Assembly (NCBI GenBank): GCA_033764445.1
Contig: JANRIZ010000091.1
Coordinates: 1 to 23,172 of the forward strand
Length of the DNA stretch: 23,172 bases
Direction: 5' to 3'
DNA from: JANRIZ01 sp033764445
GTDB taxonomy: Bacteria; Verrucomicrobiota; Verrucomicrobiia; JAWXBN01
Shown here one piece after another: positions 16,377 through 23,037 of the stretch. A model generated the notes under the pieces. It did not search any database. It saw nothing but the letters and a program-made list of their open reading frames with translations, and was not told where the DNA came from. Positions within the stretch are counted from its first letter, which is position 1. Each line of letters opens with the position of its first letter. The position numbers and the translations under genes were made by a program.

Positions 16377-17675
16377 ATGATGATGATTGCAATGGTTCTG
16401 GGGGCAGTCGGAATCCTCGCCTCCCTGTGGGCCTCCTGGCACGGGGCGCGGCGGCACCGGTTCATCACCGATACGCCCACCTCCAAGGTCAAGGGCGTCT
16501 TTGTGGGACAGGTGGAGGTCAGGGGCACTGCGGAAAGCTCAGGGCCGCTGACCAGTTTTCTGGCCGGCGTGGCCAACGTGTATTACACCTACGAGATTTC
16601 CGAACACTGGTCACGGACCGTGACAGAATCCTATACGGACAGTGACGGCAGGAGAAAGACCCGGACCAAAACCGAGAGCGGGTGGAAAACCGTGGATTCT
16701 GAAACCAAAATGATCCCGTTTTATCTGCAGGACGATACAGGACTTTTGCTGATCCGACCCGAGGGAGCCAAGGTCGAGGCCGTGACCGTTTTTGAGCAAA
16801 CCTGCAGCAGGGCCGAAGCCCTTTATTACGGCAAGGGACCCGCGGGTGGCGTCCCTGATTCCACCGGGAGACGGCGGTTTGTGGAGAAGGCGCTGACCTT
16901 GCACGTGCCGCTGTTTGTCATCGGCAAGGCTCGGGAAAGACAGGATGTGGTGGCCCCCGAGATTGCGCAGGATCCGGATGCCGAGATGTTCCTGATCTCG
17001 ACCCGTTCGGAGGAACAGGTGGTCAAAGGATATCGTTGGATGTTTTGGGGATTCGGGTTTCTGGGGTTTGCACTGACCCTGATCCCGCTTCTGATTGGAG
17101 CCGTTCAGTCCCTGATGGGACTGTCCATTCTGGGATTGGCCTTGGCCCCCACGTATCTGGCCGTGTGGGGATTGGGTTGGTTGTGGCTTGTGTACAACAG
17201 CCTGATGGGATTGAAAAACCGTGTCGCCCGGGCGTGGTCGCTGATTGATGTGGAGTGCAAGCGGCGGAATGATCTGATCCCGCGCCTGGTCGAGGTGGCC
17301 CGTGGGTTGAGGGATTACGAGCGGAACCTGCAGGAGGAGCTCGCCCGGCTCAGGACCCAGTCCGTGGCGACCCCATCGGGGGAACCCGGGCCCGACATTG
17401 CGGAAAGCCGCTCCGTGCTGACGGTCGTTGTTGAGAAATATCCGGAATTAAAATCCAACGAGACCTTTCTGAATCTGCAGAGGGAACTTTCCAACACCGA
17501 GGACCGGCTGGCTTTGGCACGGGATTACTACAATTCCATCGCCACCCAGTACAACACCCGTCTGGAGATACTCCCCGACTCCTGGGTGGCCCGGCTGGCC
17601 GGATTGCGTCCGAGGACACTGCTGGAGGCGGAGGGACTGGAACGTGCGGCGGTGGCCATCACCCTGGCGGACTGA
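16377..17675 (+). CDS. Membrane protein with N-terminal GIDE/BAM-like domain and C-terminal LemA domain
   Basis: A 432-aa membrane protein. An N-terminal helix (about 3-20) is followed by a domain (about 35-210) resembling the GIDE/BAM domain known from mitochondrial MULAN-type E3 ligases: VKGVFVGQVEVRGTAES, an aromatic VYYTYEI strand, and PFYLQDDTGLLLIRPEGA. Two further helices (about 221-245 and 248-273) lead into a LemA-like domain (274-430) with the typical NSLMGLKNRVARAWSLIDV then KRRNDLIPRLVEVARG, and a long predicted helical C-terminal part. No RING finger is present, so ligase activity is not implied. The function of both domains in bacteria is unknown. Three ATGs occur in a row at 16377-16385; no Shine-Dalgarno. 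It follows pgsA by 27 bp in the same frame, suggesting co-expression. Confidence 0.75.
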   Translation: MMMIAMVLGAVGILASLWASWHGARRHRFITDTPTSKVKGVFVGQVEVRGTAESSGPLTSFLAGVANVYYTYEISEHWSRTVTESYTDSDGRRKTRTKTESGWKTVDSETKMIPFYLQDDTGLLLIRPEGAKVEAVTVFEQTCSRAEALYYGKGPAGGVPDSTGRRRFVEKALTLHVPLFVIGKARERQDVVAPEIAQDPDAEMFLISTRSEEQVVKGYRWMFWGFGFLGFALTLIPLLIGAVQSLMGLSILGLALAPTYLAVWGLGWLWLVYNSLMGLKNRVARAWSLIDVECKRRNDLIPRLVEVARGLRDYERNLQEELARLRTQSVATPSGEPGPDIAESRSVLTVVVEKYPELKSNETFLNLQRELSNTEDRLALARDYYNSIATQYNTRLEILPDSWVARLAGLRPRTLLEAEGLERAAVAITLAD

Positions 17676-17691
17676 ACGGTTTTTCTTTTGC

Positions 17692-17719
17692 TTCACCTGC
17701 GGATGGCAGCCTGTATAAT
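17692..17719 (+). promoter_or_regulatory. Promoter with consensus -10, placed for a leaderless transcript
   Basis: A perfect TATAAT at 17714-17719 has a weak -35 TTCACC at 17692-17697 (16-bp spacer). The ATG of the next gene begins 11 bases after the -10 box, so transcription would start within a few bases of the ATG. No Shine-Dalgarno is present before that ATG. Confidence 0.5.
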
Positions 17720-17729
17720 CACAGCCCAC

Positions 17730-18260
17730 ATGGAAGACTGGAACATACAACACAGAGCCGGGGTCTGCGCCGTGACCGGGCGGGAATTCGAACCAGGTGA
17801 GACCATTGTGTCGATGCTGTACTTTGAGGGGGCCGGTTATCGCCGGGAGGACATGAGTCTGCAGGCCTGGCGCGAGCGCGACGGCAGCTCCGCCATCGTT
17901 CCGGCCTCCTACTGGCAATCCAAGTTTGTCCCGCCCCCGCCCGCCCCCGTGGAAGCCCTCAAGAAGGACGATGCGGAGGGGTTGCTGCGCCGGCTGCTGG
18001 AAAAGAGGAATCCGCGGTTTGCCAATGCCATCTACATCCTGGCGGTGATGCTCGAACGCAAACGGATCTTCAAACAGATCGACACCTTTCGCCAGGACCT
18101 GCTGGGCAAGGTCATCGTGTATGAGCATCTCAAGACGGGCGAGTCTTTCACCATCATCGATCCCGAATTGCGCTTGGACCTCATCGAGCCGGTGCAACGC
18201 GAGGTGGTCGATTTGCTGGAGGGCCGGACGCCCATTGATGAGGTTCCCCCGTCGGTGTGA
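17730..18260 (+). CDS. Conserved-looking hypothetical protein, 176 aa
   Basis: I do not recognise this protein. It is 176 aa, soluble-looking and without signal peptide. The N-terminal part (about 1-65) is rich in aromatics and contains GVCAVTGREFEPGETIVSML, which hints at a small beta-rich domain around the CxxTGxxFxPG motif; there is only one cysteine, so it is not a zinc ribbon. A proline run (68-73) separates it from a mostly helical, charged C-terminal part (about 75-170) with LRRLLEKRNPRFANAIYILA. An open frame upstream allows ATG 17703 or TTG 17688, but these overlap the promoter, so 17730 is preferred. It lies between the GIDE-LemA gene (54 bp) and ldhA (21 bp), probably co-transcribed with ldhA. 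Codon use resembles its neighbours. Confidence 0.7.
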   Translation: MEDWNIQHRAGVCAVTGREFEPGETIVSMLYFEGAGYRREDMSLQAWRERDGSSAIVPASYWQSKFVPPPPAPVEALKKDDAEGLLRRLLEKRNPRFANAIYILAVMLERKRIFKQIDTFRQDLLGKVIVYEHLKTGESFTIIDPELRLDLIEPVQREVVDLLEGRTPIDEVPPSV

Positions 18261-18281
18261 GCCCGCCCATTTTCTGGCTTT

Positions 18282-19268
18282 ATGAATGTGGCCGTTTACA
18301 GCACCAAACCCTACGACCGTCGTTTTTTGGAGGAAGCCAACGCCGGGCACCATTCCCTGGTCTTTTTGGAGGATCATCTCAATGCGGAAAGTGCGCCGTT
18401 TTTTCAGGGCAACGAGGCCGCCTGCCTTTTTGTCAATGACAGGGCCACGGCCCCCGTTCTTCAAAAACTCGCCTCCCGGGGGTGCCGCCTCATCGCCCTG
18501 CGCTGCGCCGGGTACAACAATGTCGATCTGAAGGCCGCCCAGGCCTGCGGCATCACCGTGGTCCGTGTCCCGGCCTATTCACCCCACGGGGTCGCCGAAC
18601 ACGCCGCGGCCCTGATCCTGTGCCTCAACCGCAAATTGCACCGGGCCTACAACCGGGTCCGTGAGGGGAACTTTTCCATCGACGGACTCATGGGATTTGA
18701 CCTGCATGGAAAAACCGTGGGGGTGATCGGCACCGGGAAAATCGGCCGCTGTTTTGCCGGGATCATGAGGGGATTCGGCTGCCGCCTCCTCGGGTACGAC
18801 GTGGAACCCTCGGAGGACTTCAAGGCCCTGGGTGACTATGCCCCTTTGCCGCGTGTCCTGGCCGATTCCGACATCGTCAGCCTCCATTGTCCGCTCCTTC
18901 CGCAGACCCGGCATCTGATCCGTGCGGAAAGTCTTGCCCGGATGAAGCCGGGGGCGATGCTGATCAATACCGGACGGGGCGGGCTGGTGGACACCCCGGC
19001 CGTGCTGGAGGTGTTGAAATCCGGACACCTGGGGGCCCTGGCGCTGGATGTGTACGAGGAGGAGGAAAAGTATTTTTTCGAGGATCTTTCCGGCCAGGGA
19101 ATCGATGATGATGTGTTGGCGAGACTGACCACGTATCCCAATGTGCTGATCACCAGCCATCAGGCTTTTTTCACGCACGAGGCCATGCGCCGCATTTCCA
19201 CAACCACCATCCAAAACATCACGGAATTCGCCGGGACGGGAACCTGCCCGAATTCGATCCAATCCTGA
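18282..19268 (+). CDS. ldhA: D-lactate dehydrogenase (2-hydroxyacid dehydrogenase family)
   Basis: A 328-aa NAD-dependent D-2-hydroxyacid dehydrogenase, close to E. coli LdhA (329). The Rossmann motif GTGKIG is at 150-155 with the NAD-ribose aspartate D173 (YDVEP). Catalytic arginine R232 is in NTGRGGLVDT, the catalytic acid is in the DVYEEEEKYFFED stretch typical of LdhA-type enzymes, and catalytic H293 is in TSHQAFFTHEA. The N-terminal MNVAVYSTKPYDRRFL also matches the LdhA type. It would reduce pyruvate to D-lactate in fermentation; a related 2-keto acid cannot be excluded. There is no Shine-Dalgarno before the ATG. It lies 21 bp after the unknown gene and 5 bp before the GYF_2 gene. Confidence 0.9.
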   Translation: MNVAVYSTKPYDRRFLEEANAGHHSLVFLEDHLNAESAPFFQGNEAACLFVNDRATAPVLQKLASRGCRLIALRCAGYNNVDLKAAQACGITVVRVPAYSPHGVAEHAAALILCLNRKLHRAYNRVREGNFSIDGLMGFDLHGKTVGVIGTGKIGRCFAGIMRGFGCRLLGYDVEPSEDFKALGDYAPLPRVLADSDIVSLHCPLLPQTRHLIRAESLARMKPGAMLINTGRGGLVDTPAVLEVLKSGHLGALALDVYEEEEKYFFEDLSGQGIDDDVLARLTTYPNVLITSHQAFFTHEAMRRISTTTIQNITEFAGTGTCPNSIQS

Positions 19269-19273
19269 ACACA

Positions 19274-20170
19274 ATGGAAATCTACATCCTGGTCAATGAA
19301 CAGCACACGGGGCCCTTCAGTGAGGAGGAACTCCAGGAGAAATTTGCAGCCGGCGAGATCACCGGGGAGGATTACGTATGGACCGAGGGCATGGACGGGT
19401 GGACACCACTCCGTGACTTTCTGCAGACGGAGGAGACGGGGGGGGATGCCGGATCGGCGGAAGACGCATATACACCCTCGGTGTATTACAAGATCAACAG
19501 CCTGAAGGTCACGTACGGCGAATATGCCGAAATGGCCGGTGGCCTGGGTTTGCTCATCGCCTGGGGATGCAAATTGTTCCGCATCCCCCTTTCCCTGGGT
19601 CGGGGCCTGCCGGAGGTGCCCCCGCCGGAATGGATGGTCGCCCGGGAGGATGAACTGCCCGAGGGGGCGTCCGCGTGTTTCACGGCGGCCCTGCCGGAAT
19701 GGGAACAACAGGGGTTCCGATTCGCCCATTACACCATGTTCCGGAAATCCTATCTGCCGGTCAATGTGGTGACCATGAACATGGTCCATGTCGGCGGGGA
19801 AATGCTCGGGCGCGTCTTTTTTGCACGTCAGCCGACGGGGGATCAGGTCATTCTGCTGACCCTCACCGTGCTTTCGGACGGACGACTGGTGCAGACGGCC
19901 GTTTCCAAGAAACCTCCCGGCATCAAACCCCCGCCGGAGCATCTGACCCTGCGACTGACCTCCGGCAATGTGGAGACCCTGGTCAAGAGACACGGGTTGC
20001 ATGTCGGCAAACATTCGAGAAAGCAGCCCGTCCAGGCACTGCCGGATGCGGACTCGGTCCTGCGGACCCTGCATGCCTTGGAAACGCGGAGCATGGAGTA
20101 CCAGGTCTCCCGGGGTGTTTACCAGCGCATGAGCCAGGAAGAGGTCCAGGCCCTCAGAAATCAGCCGTGA
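19274..20170 (+). CDS. GYF_2-domain protein of unknown function
   Basis: A 298-aa protein. Residues 1-50 form a GYF_2-like domain: YILVNEQHTGPFSEEEL followed by a spaced VWTEGMDGWTPLRDFL, with W36 and W43; such domains are thought to bind peptides. The rest (about 70-298) I do not recognise. It has a hydrophobic stretch (about 84-98, GGLGLLIAWGCKLFRI) that may touch the membrane, a proline-rich spot near 115, a central domain with YTMFRKSYLPVNVVTMNMVHVG, and a helical C-terminus. It has no Shine-Dalgarno and starts 5 bp after the ldhA stop. Its end lies 1 bp from the end of the convergent cyclase-like gene, leaving no room for a separate terminator. Confidence 0.7.
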   Translation: MEIYILVNEQHTGPFSEEELQEKFAAGEITGEDYVWTEGMDGWTPLRDFLQTEETGGDAGSAEDAYTPSVYYKINSLKVTYGEYAEMAGGLGLLIAWGCKLFRIPLSLGRGLPEVPPPEWMVAREDELPEGASACFTAALPEWEQQGFRFAHYTMFRKSYLPVNVVTMNMVHVGGEMLGRVFFARQPTGDQVILLTLTVLSDGRLVQTAVSKKPPGIKPPPEHLTLRLTSGNVETLVKRHGLHVGKHSRKQPVQALPDADSVLRTLHALETRSMEYQVSRGVYQRMSQEEVQALRNQP

Positions 20171-20171
20171 C

Positions 20172-20774
20172 TCATTCCCGTGGGTAGTCCACCCGGTACG
20201 CCTCCAGGCTCAACCCGCTGATGTCGAAATGGAGCGCCTCCCGGGGGAGACGGATTCGATCGCGGATGGCCTCCTCGACCCGGGCGGTGATCAGAATCTC
20301 ACCCGCCGCGGCCAGATCCTCGCCCAGTTTGCTGGCGACATTGACCGCATGCCCGAAAAACTCCTTTCCGGGAATGATCAGGATTTTGCCGCAATCAATG
20401 CCAATGCCGACATGGATGTCCAAGGAATCCGGAGTGGCGAGATTGGCCGCATGGAAGGCCTGATTGATGGCAACTGCGGCATGGACCGCGTCCAGGGATT
20501 CATCAAAGACCGCGTAGAGGTTATCCGCCTCGAACTTGATGGGGAATCCGTTGTGGCGGGCCACGATGGGTCTTGTGGAAAGGGCCATGCGGCGGACCAT
20601 GCCCAGATAATGGACGATCCCATGGGCGAAGGTGGTCGAGGAAAAGCCGCTCATGTCGAGGATGAGCACGGTTTTTTCCACGCCGTAGATGGTCCAGATT
20701 TCCTCCTCAATCCTCTTGCGTTCGGACCCCGACAGGGAATTCATCCGGTCCAGGAGGTTGAGGAATTGATCCAT
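20172..20774 (-). CDS. Small adenylate/guanylate cyclase-domain protein
   Basis: A 200-aa protein made almost wholly of a class III nucleotide cyclase domain (about 33-196). Both metal-binding aspartates are present: D40 in LILDMSGFS and D84 in FEADNLYAVF, where the usual Gly-Asp is Ala-Asp. The HVGIGIDCGKI and FFGHAVNVASKL segments are typical; N145 is kept but the transition-state arginine is lysine (K149). K80 may select adenine. It lacks sensor, membrane or HAMP parts, so it is a soluble enzyme or a degenerate, possibly regulatory, cyclase fold. I start at the ATG at 20774; a TTG at 20789 is in frame upstream. The only ribosome-site candidate is a weak GGTGGA. Confidence 0.82.
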   Translation of the reverse strand: MDQFLNLLDRMNSLSGSERKRIEEEIWTIYGVEKTVLILDMSGFSSTTFAHGIVHYLGMVRRMALSTRPIVARHNGFPIKFEADNLYAVFDESLDAVHAAVAINQAFHAANLATPDSLDIHVGIGIDCGKILIIPGKEFFGHAVNVASKLGEDLAAAGEILITARVEEAIRDRIRLPREALHFDISGLSLEAYRVDYPRE

Positions 20775-20815
20775 GCATCCACCAGTCAACCGGCAATGGG
20801 GGCGGGTGAAAAGTC

Positions 20816-20841
20816 AAAAAACCCCGACCACGCCCGTGTCG
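20816..20841 (-). terminator. Probable intrinsic terminator of the vapBC module
   Basis: On the minus strand, CGACAC and GTGGTCG form a 6-bp stem with one bulged base around GGGC (20825-20841), followed by GGG and then six T residues (A run 20816-20821 on the plus strand). It lies 23 bp after the toxin gene stop. Confidence 0.6.
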
Positions 20842-20863
20842 CGACAGGGAAAATCCGGGAAGT

Positions 20864-21277
20864 TCAGGGATGGGTCCAGTCCTCCACGGCCAGCCCTTCG
20901 ATGCCATCAAAATCCCGGTAATTGCATGTGGCCAAAATCAGGCCATGGGCCCTGGCGGTGGAGGCAATGAGAATATCCAAAGAGGGTTTGGGGCGTCCCT
21001 CGGATCGCAGTCGGGCATTGATCCGCGCAAAATGATCCGCAGATGCCCGATCGAAGTCCAGGATCGGATAACGTCCGTCCAATTCCTCCTGAAAGGCTTC
21101 CCAGAGACGGTCAGAATTTTTCAAATAAAGCCCCTGACGAACTTCTGCCCAGCAAAAAATGGAGGTGCACAGGGTTTCATCCCCCAGGATTTTCCAGCGG
21201 CCAATGACTGAAGGCAGGGGTTTGGGTTTGAGTGGCTGGCAGTAGACGGATGTGTCGAGGAGGTGAGTCAGTGGCAT
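20864..21277 (-). CDS. vapC: PIN-domain toxin, VapC family
   Basis: A 137-aa PIN-domain protein, the usual size of VapC ribonuclease toxins that cleave tRNA or rRNA. The acidic Mg2+-binding residues are all visible: D8 in LLDTSVYCQ, E45 in FCWAEVRQG, D101 in SLDILIASTARAHG and D122 in TCNYRDFDG. The active site therefore appears intact. It starts 6 bp after the antitoxin stop and lacks a Shine-Dalgarno, so toxin translation probably depends on coupling to the antitoxin. An ATG at 21277 gives the N-terminus MPLTHLLDTS, typical of the family. The RNA target cannot be inferred. Confidence 0.92.
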   Translation of the reverse strand: MPLTHLLDTSVYCQPLKPKPLPSVIGRWKILGDETLCTSIFCWAEVRQGLYLKNSDRLWEAFQEELDGRYPILDFDRASADHFARINARLRSEGRPKPSLDILIASTARAHGLILATCNYRDFDGIEGLAVEDWTHP

Positions 21278-21283
21278 GGTGGA

Positions 21284-21541
21284 TCAATCCAGGGGATTGG
21301 GGCGGGTGGGATTTTGATCGCGCGGGGGGATTTCAAAATCCTCGGTGAACGCGCCCCATTTTTTTTCCAATCGTTTCCGGACATCCCAGACGTTTTCGGT
21401 GGATGATTTTATTGAAATGGGCTCAATTTTGACGATTGGTTTCCCCCGTTTGGTCAGGATGACACCTTTTTTGGTATTGTGAATATTCTCACAAATTTCT
21501 GAAAGCCTGGTTTTTGCATCAAAAATACCAATTGTTTTCAT
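21284..21541 (-). CDS. Phd/YefM-type antitoxin
   Basis: An 85-aa antitoxin. The N-terminal MKTIGIFDAKTRLSEICENI and VILTKRGKPIVKIEP are the hallmarks of the Phd/YefM DNA-binding fold; the C-terminal part (about 48-85, rich in Lys, Glu, Pro) would be the disordered toxin-binding tail. It would repress its own promoter and neutralise the PIN toxin downstream. The 5' half is distinctly richer in A and T than neighbouring genes, a hint of recent acquisition. The ATG follows AAGG at two bases, too close for an ordinary Shine-Dalgarno, and lies 7 bases from the -10 box. Confidence 0.92.
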   Translation of the reverse strand: MKTIGIFDAKTRLSEICENIHNTKKGVILTKRGKPIVKIEPISIKSSTENVWDVRKRLEKKWGAFTEDFEIPPRDQNPTRPNPLD

Positions 21542-21547
21542 TACCTT

Positions 21548-21575
21548 AATATACCAGTAGACTAGTTTGATTCAA
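21548..21575 (-). promoter_or_regulatory. Promoter of the toxin-antitoxin module
   Basis: On the minus strand: -35 TTGAAT (21570-21575), 16-bp spacer, and extended -10 TGGTATATT (21548-21556). The -10 ends six bases before the antitoxin ATG, so the predicted transcription start falls on or next to the A of the ATG, making the message effectively leaderless. Confidence 0.7.
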
Positions 21576-21585
21576 CTTAAATTGA
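21572..21585. promoter_or_regulatory. Candidate operator palindrome for the antitoxin
   Basis: TCAACTTAAATTGA is a 14-bp palindrome with one mismatched pair, overlapping the -35 box. Phd-type antitoxins autorepress by binding such sites. The function is inferred from position. Confidence 0.4.
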
Positions 21586-21691
21586 GCGTGTCCATATGAA
21601 AATGGAGGGAAGGGGATGCACGTCAACCGGGATTTTCCATGGGCATGGATTCCCCGGGGATGATCGGAGAGTCCCTGTGAATCCTTCCCGC

Positions 21692-22879
21692 TCAATATTT
21701 GGGCATCGACTTGTCGATTTTGTCGGCCCAGGCCCAGACGCCCAGATGGATGTTCCAGGCTTTTTTGTACCCGGCACGATTGAGGATTTCGATGGCCTTG
21801 GCGCTGCGCGGACCGTTTTTGCAGTACACGTAAAATTCATCCGCGCTGTCGAATTCATGGAGGCGGGCGGCAAGGTCCGGAAGGGGAACACGGGTTGAGC
21901 CCGGGATTTCGCAAATGGCCCATTCGTGTGGTTCGCGCACGTCCAGCAGGACAAACTTGTCTCCTTTGTCCATCTTGGCCTTCAATTCCTTCACGGTCAC
22001 CTCGGGAATGCCCGCGACGATTTCGTCCTCGCTATATTCCTGGACGCCGCAGAACTGTTTGTAATCAATCAATTCCCTGATCGTCGGGTTCGGCCCGCAG
22101 ATGGGACATTCCGGATCCTTGCGGATTTTGACCTCACGGAACTTCATTGACAGGGCATTGTAAATGAGAAGTCGTCCAATCAGGGGGTCTCCGATCCCGG
22201 CGATGATCTTGATGATTTCGGTTGCCTGTATCACGCCGATAACCCCGGGCAGAACGCCCAGAACGCCCCCCTCAGCACAACTGGGAACGGATCCCGCGGG
22301 CGGGGGTTCGGGAAACATGCAACGATAGCATGGACCGTGTTTCCCCCAGAAGACGCTGACCATCCCGTCGAATCGGAAGATGCTTCCGTAGATGTTGGGT
22401 TTGTCCAGGAGGACACAGGCGTCGTTGGTCAGATACCGAGTCGGGAAATTATCTGTGCCATCCACGACGACATCGTAGTTTTTGATGATATCCATCGCAT
22501 TGTCACTGGTCAGTCCACATTCGTGGGTCTCCACCTGCACGTAGGGATTGATCTCATGAATGCGTTCCTTTGCGGATTGCACCTTGGTTTTGCCGATTTT
22601 TGAGGTGTCGTGAATGATCTGGCGTTGGAGATTGGAATAATCGACGACGTCATAGTCCATGATCCCGATGCGGCCCACGCCTGCGGCGGCCAAATAGAGG
22701 AGAATGGGAGAACCCAGTCCGCCGGTACCCACGCACAGGACGCTGCTGTTTTTGATCTTGCGCTGACCCTCAATGGTCACCTCGGGCATGATCAGATGGC
22801 GGGAATACCGGGCAATTTCCTCGTTGGAAAGGGTGACGGCGGCCAGTTTGGCGGGATCGTGTTCGAGATAGGGCTTCAT
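21692..22879 (-). CDS. moeZ: MoeB/MoeZ-type E1-like adenylyltransferase with C-terminal rhodanese domain
   Basis: A 395-aa E1-like enzyme that adenylates the C-terminus of ubiquitin-fold sulfur carriers (MoaD, ThiS, CysO type) and, through its rhodanese domain, supplies sulfur for the thiocarboxylate. The ThiF-type domain (about 15-260) has the nucleotide loop GTGGLGSP (51-58), an RQIIHD segment (86-91) and zinc ligands CYRC (184-187) and CPIC (258-261); C201 in VPSCAEGG matches the conserved crossover-loop cysteine. The rhodanese domain (about 293-393) has its active-site loop CKNGPRS with C353. The domain order matches MoeZ and Uba4/MOCS3. No sulfur-carrier gene is adjacent, so the pathway served (molybdopterin, thiamine or cysteine) is unknown. 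There is no Shine-Dalgarno before the ATG at 22879. Confidence 0.93.
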   Translation of the reverse strand: MKPYLEHDPAKLAAVTLSNEEIARYSRHLIMPEVTIEGQRKIKNSSVLCVGTGGLGSPILLYLAAAGVGRIGIMDYDVVDYSNLQRQIIHDTSKIGKTKVQSAKERIHEINPYVQVETHECGLTSDNAMDIIKNYDVVVDGTDNFPTRYLTNDACVLLDKPNIYGSIFRFDGMVSVFWGKHGPCYRCMFPEPPPAGSVPSCAEGGVLGVLPGVIGVIQATEIIKIIAGIGDPLIGRLLIYNALSMKFREVKIRKDPECPICGPNPTIRELIDYKQFCGVQEYSEDEIVAGIPEVTVKELKAKMDKGDKFVLLDVREPHEWAICEIPGSTRVPLPDLAARLHEFDSADEFYVYCKNGPRSAKAIEILNRAGYKKAWNIHLGVWAWADKIDKSMPKY

Positions 22880-22897
22880 AAGGGGAGGGTGAAAACT

Positions 22898-22996
22898 AGC
22901 CGCAGACAGCGCAGATGCAAAGCGGATTCTGTGTCATGGAACACGGACTTAGGAGCGGGGGACACAGATTGTTTGAATTGGCACAGATTTTTTTTT
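22898..22996. repeat. Intergenic CRCAGAT-type repeat region
   Basis: Degenerate copies of CGCAGA/CACAGATT occur here: 22901-22916 (CGCAGACAGCGCAGAT), and two CACAGATT units at about 22962-22989 separated by 11 nt, ending in a run of nine T (22988-22996). The same core lies in the inverted repeats at 7771-7905. It occupies the gap upstream of moeZ; no other function is seen. Confidence 0.45.
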
Positions 22997-23037
22997 GCTT
23001 GATGGGTGGCGATTGTTGATGGTCACAAACTAATGGT

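Noticed and set aside
21636..21649. TCCATG-GG-CATGGA hairpin downstream of moeZ considered as a terminator
   Set aside because: The loop is only 2 nt, the stem is short, and no T-tract follows on the minus strand.
22988..22996. Run of nine T considered as a plus-strand terminator
   Set aside because: No stable GC-rich stem precedes it and no plus-strand gene ends nearby; it belongs to the repeat region.
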